Source: Alcaligenaceae bacterium (lineage in GTDB: Bacteria; Pseudomonadota; Gammaproteobacteria; Burkholderiales; Burkholderiaceae_B). Taken from it: a stretch of 64,000 nucleotides of DNA. Position 1 is the first letter of the stretch. Each line of letters begins with the position of its first letter. A program made the position numbers and the translations under genes. Positions 62,209-64,000 of the stretch are shown piece after piece. Below the pieces are notes generated by a model. It ran no database searches, was not told the origin of the DNA, and saw nothing but the letters and a program-made list of their open reading frames with translations. The stretch spans positions 248,001 to 312,000 of the forward strand of contig JACCEN010000002.1 in assembly GCA_013416435.1 (NCBI GenBank), read 5' to 3'.

Positions 62209-62856
62209 ATGCTGAGCTTGATCACTGACCTGGTACTTCATCTCGACACACACTTGGCGACACTGGCCGCAAACCACGCCGTACTCGTCTATCTAGTCAT
62301 ATTCTGCGTGATCTTCGTGGAAACCGGCGTGGTGGTGGCGCCTTTTCTTCCCGGCGATTCCCTGCTGTTCATCGCGGGCACCCTCGCCGCCCAGCAAATC
62401 CTGGATGTGGCGATTCTGGTCCCCATACTGCTCGTTGCCGCGATTGCCGGCGACACCTTGAATTATGCGGTGGGCAGCGTAATGCGCAGACGCACTATCG
62501 ACACGAAGCGACTACGCATATTGAAACCCCAGCATCTCGCCCGAACCACGCTTTTCTTTGAGCGGCACGGCAGCAAGACCATTGTGCTCGCCCGCTTCGT
62601 TCCCATCGTGCGGACGCTGGCGCCTTTCGTCGCCGCACTTGGACGGATGGAGTACGGCACCTTCCTGAAGTACAACATCATTGGCGCCTTCATCTGGGTG
62701 TTTTCGCTTGTGGGCGCGGGCTACATGCTCGGCAACCTGCCGCTCGTCAGTGAGAATCTCAATGCCGTCGTGCTGGGCATCGTGCTGCTGTCGCTGCTGC
62801 CGACGCTCATAGGCAAGTTCGGGCGAACGGCCGGGCCGGCCCGCAAAGAAAGATGA
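62209..62856 (+). CDS. DedA family membrane protein
   Basis: The 215-residue protein has five or six membrane helices and DedA motifs: ETGVVVAPFLPGDSLLFIAG, the re-entrant arginine motif FVPIVRTLAPFVAALGRMEY, and YNIIGAFIWVFSLVGAGYML. DedA proteins move undecaprenyl phosphate or phospholipids across the membrane and affect pH and cell-envelope homeostasis. It stands alone; its stop is 10 bases from the convergent mocR end. Confidence 0.9.
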   Translation: MLSLITDLVLHLDTHLATLAANHAVLVYLVIFCVIFVETGVVVAPFLPGDSLLFIAGTLAAQQILDVAILVPILLVAAIAGDTLNYAVGSVMRRRTIDTKRLRILKPQHLARTTLFFERHGSKTIVLARFVPIVRTLAPFVAALGRMEYGTFLKYNIIGAFIWVFSLVGAGYMLGNLPLVSENLNAVVLGIVLLSLLPTLIGKFGRTAGPARKER

Positions 62857-62866
62857 TCCAATGGTG

Positions 62867-64000
62867 CTAGGCCCGCCCGATCGCCAATAAGACGGCCGTC
62901 AATTGCCTGATTGCCGCCTCCACGCGAGGCCGATCAAAGTCGCCCAGGCCCAGAATCAAACCCGGACGCCCCTTTCCATCCGAAAACATGGGGGACACCG
63001 GCCGCGCTGCAACGCCCGCCGCAAGCAAGGCCGCCACGATGGCGCGATCGTCAACACGATGGGCCAGCCAGAGAACCACGTGCATGCCCTGGTCGCTGGG
63101 CTGAAGCCAAGCGATATCGGGCGGAACGAGGCGGCCGATCATTTCGATCAATTGCTCCCGTCGCTCTGCGTAGACGCCCCGGATGCGGCGCACATGCCGA
63201 TCCAGGTGCCCTTCATTGATGAAGGCGGCAAGCACATGCTGGTCGAAATCGGGTGGATGGCGATCCATCAATACCCGCGCCCCGCAAAACGCGGCTTCCA
63301 GCCCTTCGGGGACCACCGCGTAACCGAGCCGCAGCGAAGGGAAAAGGATCTTGCTGAACGTTCCCAGATAGACGACGCGGATTGGGTCCATGCCTTGCAA
63401 GGATGGAAAGGGATGGCCGGCATAACGCAGTTCGCTGTCATAGTCGTCCTCCACGATCCATGCGTTATGCTTTCCTGCCCAATCCAGCAATGCATTGCGC
63501 CGCGCCATGCTCATCGGCATGCCAAGCGGATATTGGTGGGAAGGGGTGACGAATGCCGCACGGGCCTGCCCGCCGGCCGCAATGCCCGACTCGACCATGA
63601 TGCCTTCGGCATCAACCGGCACTCGAATTACACGAGCTCCTCGGGCTACATGTTCCAGAATGGCCGTAATGCCGCGGTAGGCGGGATCCTCGACCCAGAC
63701 CTCATCGCCGTCCTCGAACAGGATTTGGCAGCATAGATACAGCGCCTGCTGTATACCGCTGGTAATGACGATTTGATCAGGGCTGCAACGCACCGATCGC
63801 GAACGGCGCACGTTATCCGCCACGGCTTCCCGCAGTATCCGTATACCTTGCGGCTCGCCGTAGCCCGCCGGTGAGCCCTTCCCGCGCGAACGGATCCGGT
63901 TTCCAAGCTTGCGCCATGCCTCGCCAGGCTGCGCGGATCCAACAGGGACGGATACGGCGAACGGTACATGCGGCAATGGGCTGAATTCCTGCGCGACTTT
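62867..64000 (-). CDS. MocR/PdxR-type regulator with aminotransferase domain, N-terminus outside window
   Basis: The visible 377-residue part begins within the linker and covers the fold type I aminotransferase-like domain: SPAGYGEPQGIRILREAVAD, QIVITSGIQQALYLCCQILF, TPSHQYPLGMPMSMARRNAL, the PLP lysine in LGTFSKILFPSLRLGYAV, and the C-terminus. The frame stays open to the window edge, so the winged helix lies beyond 64000. The start at 63976 sometimes predicted is only an internal TTG. Its target gene is not visible. Confidence 0.87.
   Translation of the reverse strand, partial: KVAQEFSPLPHVPFAVSVPVGSAQPGEAWRKLGNRIRSRGKGSPAGYGEPQGIRILREAVADNVRRSRSVRCSPDQIVITSGIQQALYLCCQILFEDGDEVWVEDPAYRGITAILEHVARGARVIRVPVDAEGIMVESGIAAGGQARAAFVTPSHQYPLGMPMSMARRNALLDWAGKHNAWIVEDDYDSELRYAGHPFPSLQGMDPIRVVYLGTFSKILFPSLRLGYAVVPEGLEAAFCGARVLMDRHPPDFDQHVLAAFINEGHLDRHVRRIRGVYAERREQLIEMIGRLVPPDIAWLQPSDQGMHVVLWLAHRVDDRAIVAALLAAGVAARPVSPMFSDGKGRPGLILGLGDFDRPRVEAAIRQLTAVLLAIGRA

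Noticed and set aside
1-64000. Insertion sequences, tRNA or rRNA genes
   Set aside because: No transposase motifs, terminal repeats around a transposase, cloverleaf or rRNA sequences were recognised by reading.

Overview
The window reads as chromosome of a GC-rich betaproteobacterium, most likely Burkholderiales, family Alcaligenaceae (relatives of Bordetella, Achromobacter or Pusillimonas). The evidence is the gene repertoire: Bug-type tripartite tricarboxylate transporter receptors, TamA/TamB, a gcvTHP operon behind a tandem glycine riboswitch, and an Orn/Lys/Arg decarboxylase beside dcd. No rRNA, tRNA, transposase or CRISPR locus was recognised.

Layout. 1-3.4 kb: the end of fumarylacetoacetase, a GlcD-like FAD dehydrogenase and a phosphomannomutase/phosphoglucomutase. 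3.4-14.8 kb: a minus-strand surface-polysaccharide operon with a WecA-type initiating transferase, a UDP-HexNAc dehydrogenase and C4-epimerase, a MurJ-like flippase, an AsnB amidotransferase and several GT4 glycosyltransferases, one of them a two-domain fusion. It is preceded by a strong promoter, a short structured RNA with anti-Shine-Dalgarno loops, and a terminator. 15.3-20.2 kb: a reduced cbb3-type oxidase operon (CcoN, CcoO, mono-haem cytochrome c, SCO protein, membrane protein) ending in coq7. 20.4-30.5 kb: OsmC, thyA-folA, a MocR regulator divergent from an omega-aminotransferase, and gcvTHP. 30.5-45.9 kb: mostly housekeeping genes (dcd, arginine-type decarboxylase, tamAB, apbC, metG, a CDF transporter). 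45.9-51.7 kb: a putative uptake/oxidation operon (AhpD-like protein, acyl-CoA dehydrogenase-like flavoprotein, rubredoxin, NitT/TauT ABC transporter). 51.7-64 kb: regulators, an ECF41 sigma factor with its AhpD-like partner, broken dehydrogenase genes, and a catabolic cluster (TauD-like dioxygenase, LysR, nitrilase-family hydrolase, RraA-like protein, Bug receptor).

The most striking non-gene feature is a dispersed 30-bp nested palindrome, GGGGTCAGACCCC-N4-GGGGTCTGACCCC, with about two dozen copies between 0.3 and 51.7 kb and none after that. Copies lie mainly between convergent genes. Several are also read in frame as protein tails, two sit inside the start of coq7, and one splits the two aptamers of the glycine riboswitch. 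Four of the six reading frames through a copy are open and the other two carry a TGA, so a copy can supply either a linker peptide or a stop codon.

Functional links: the polysaccharide operon probably makes a polymer containing a HexNAc uronic acid or uronamide. The gcv riboswitch senses glycine for the downstream cleavage system. The ECF41 sigma gene is followed by its usual COE partner, and a matching promoter lies before the next lysR gene.
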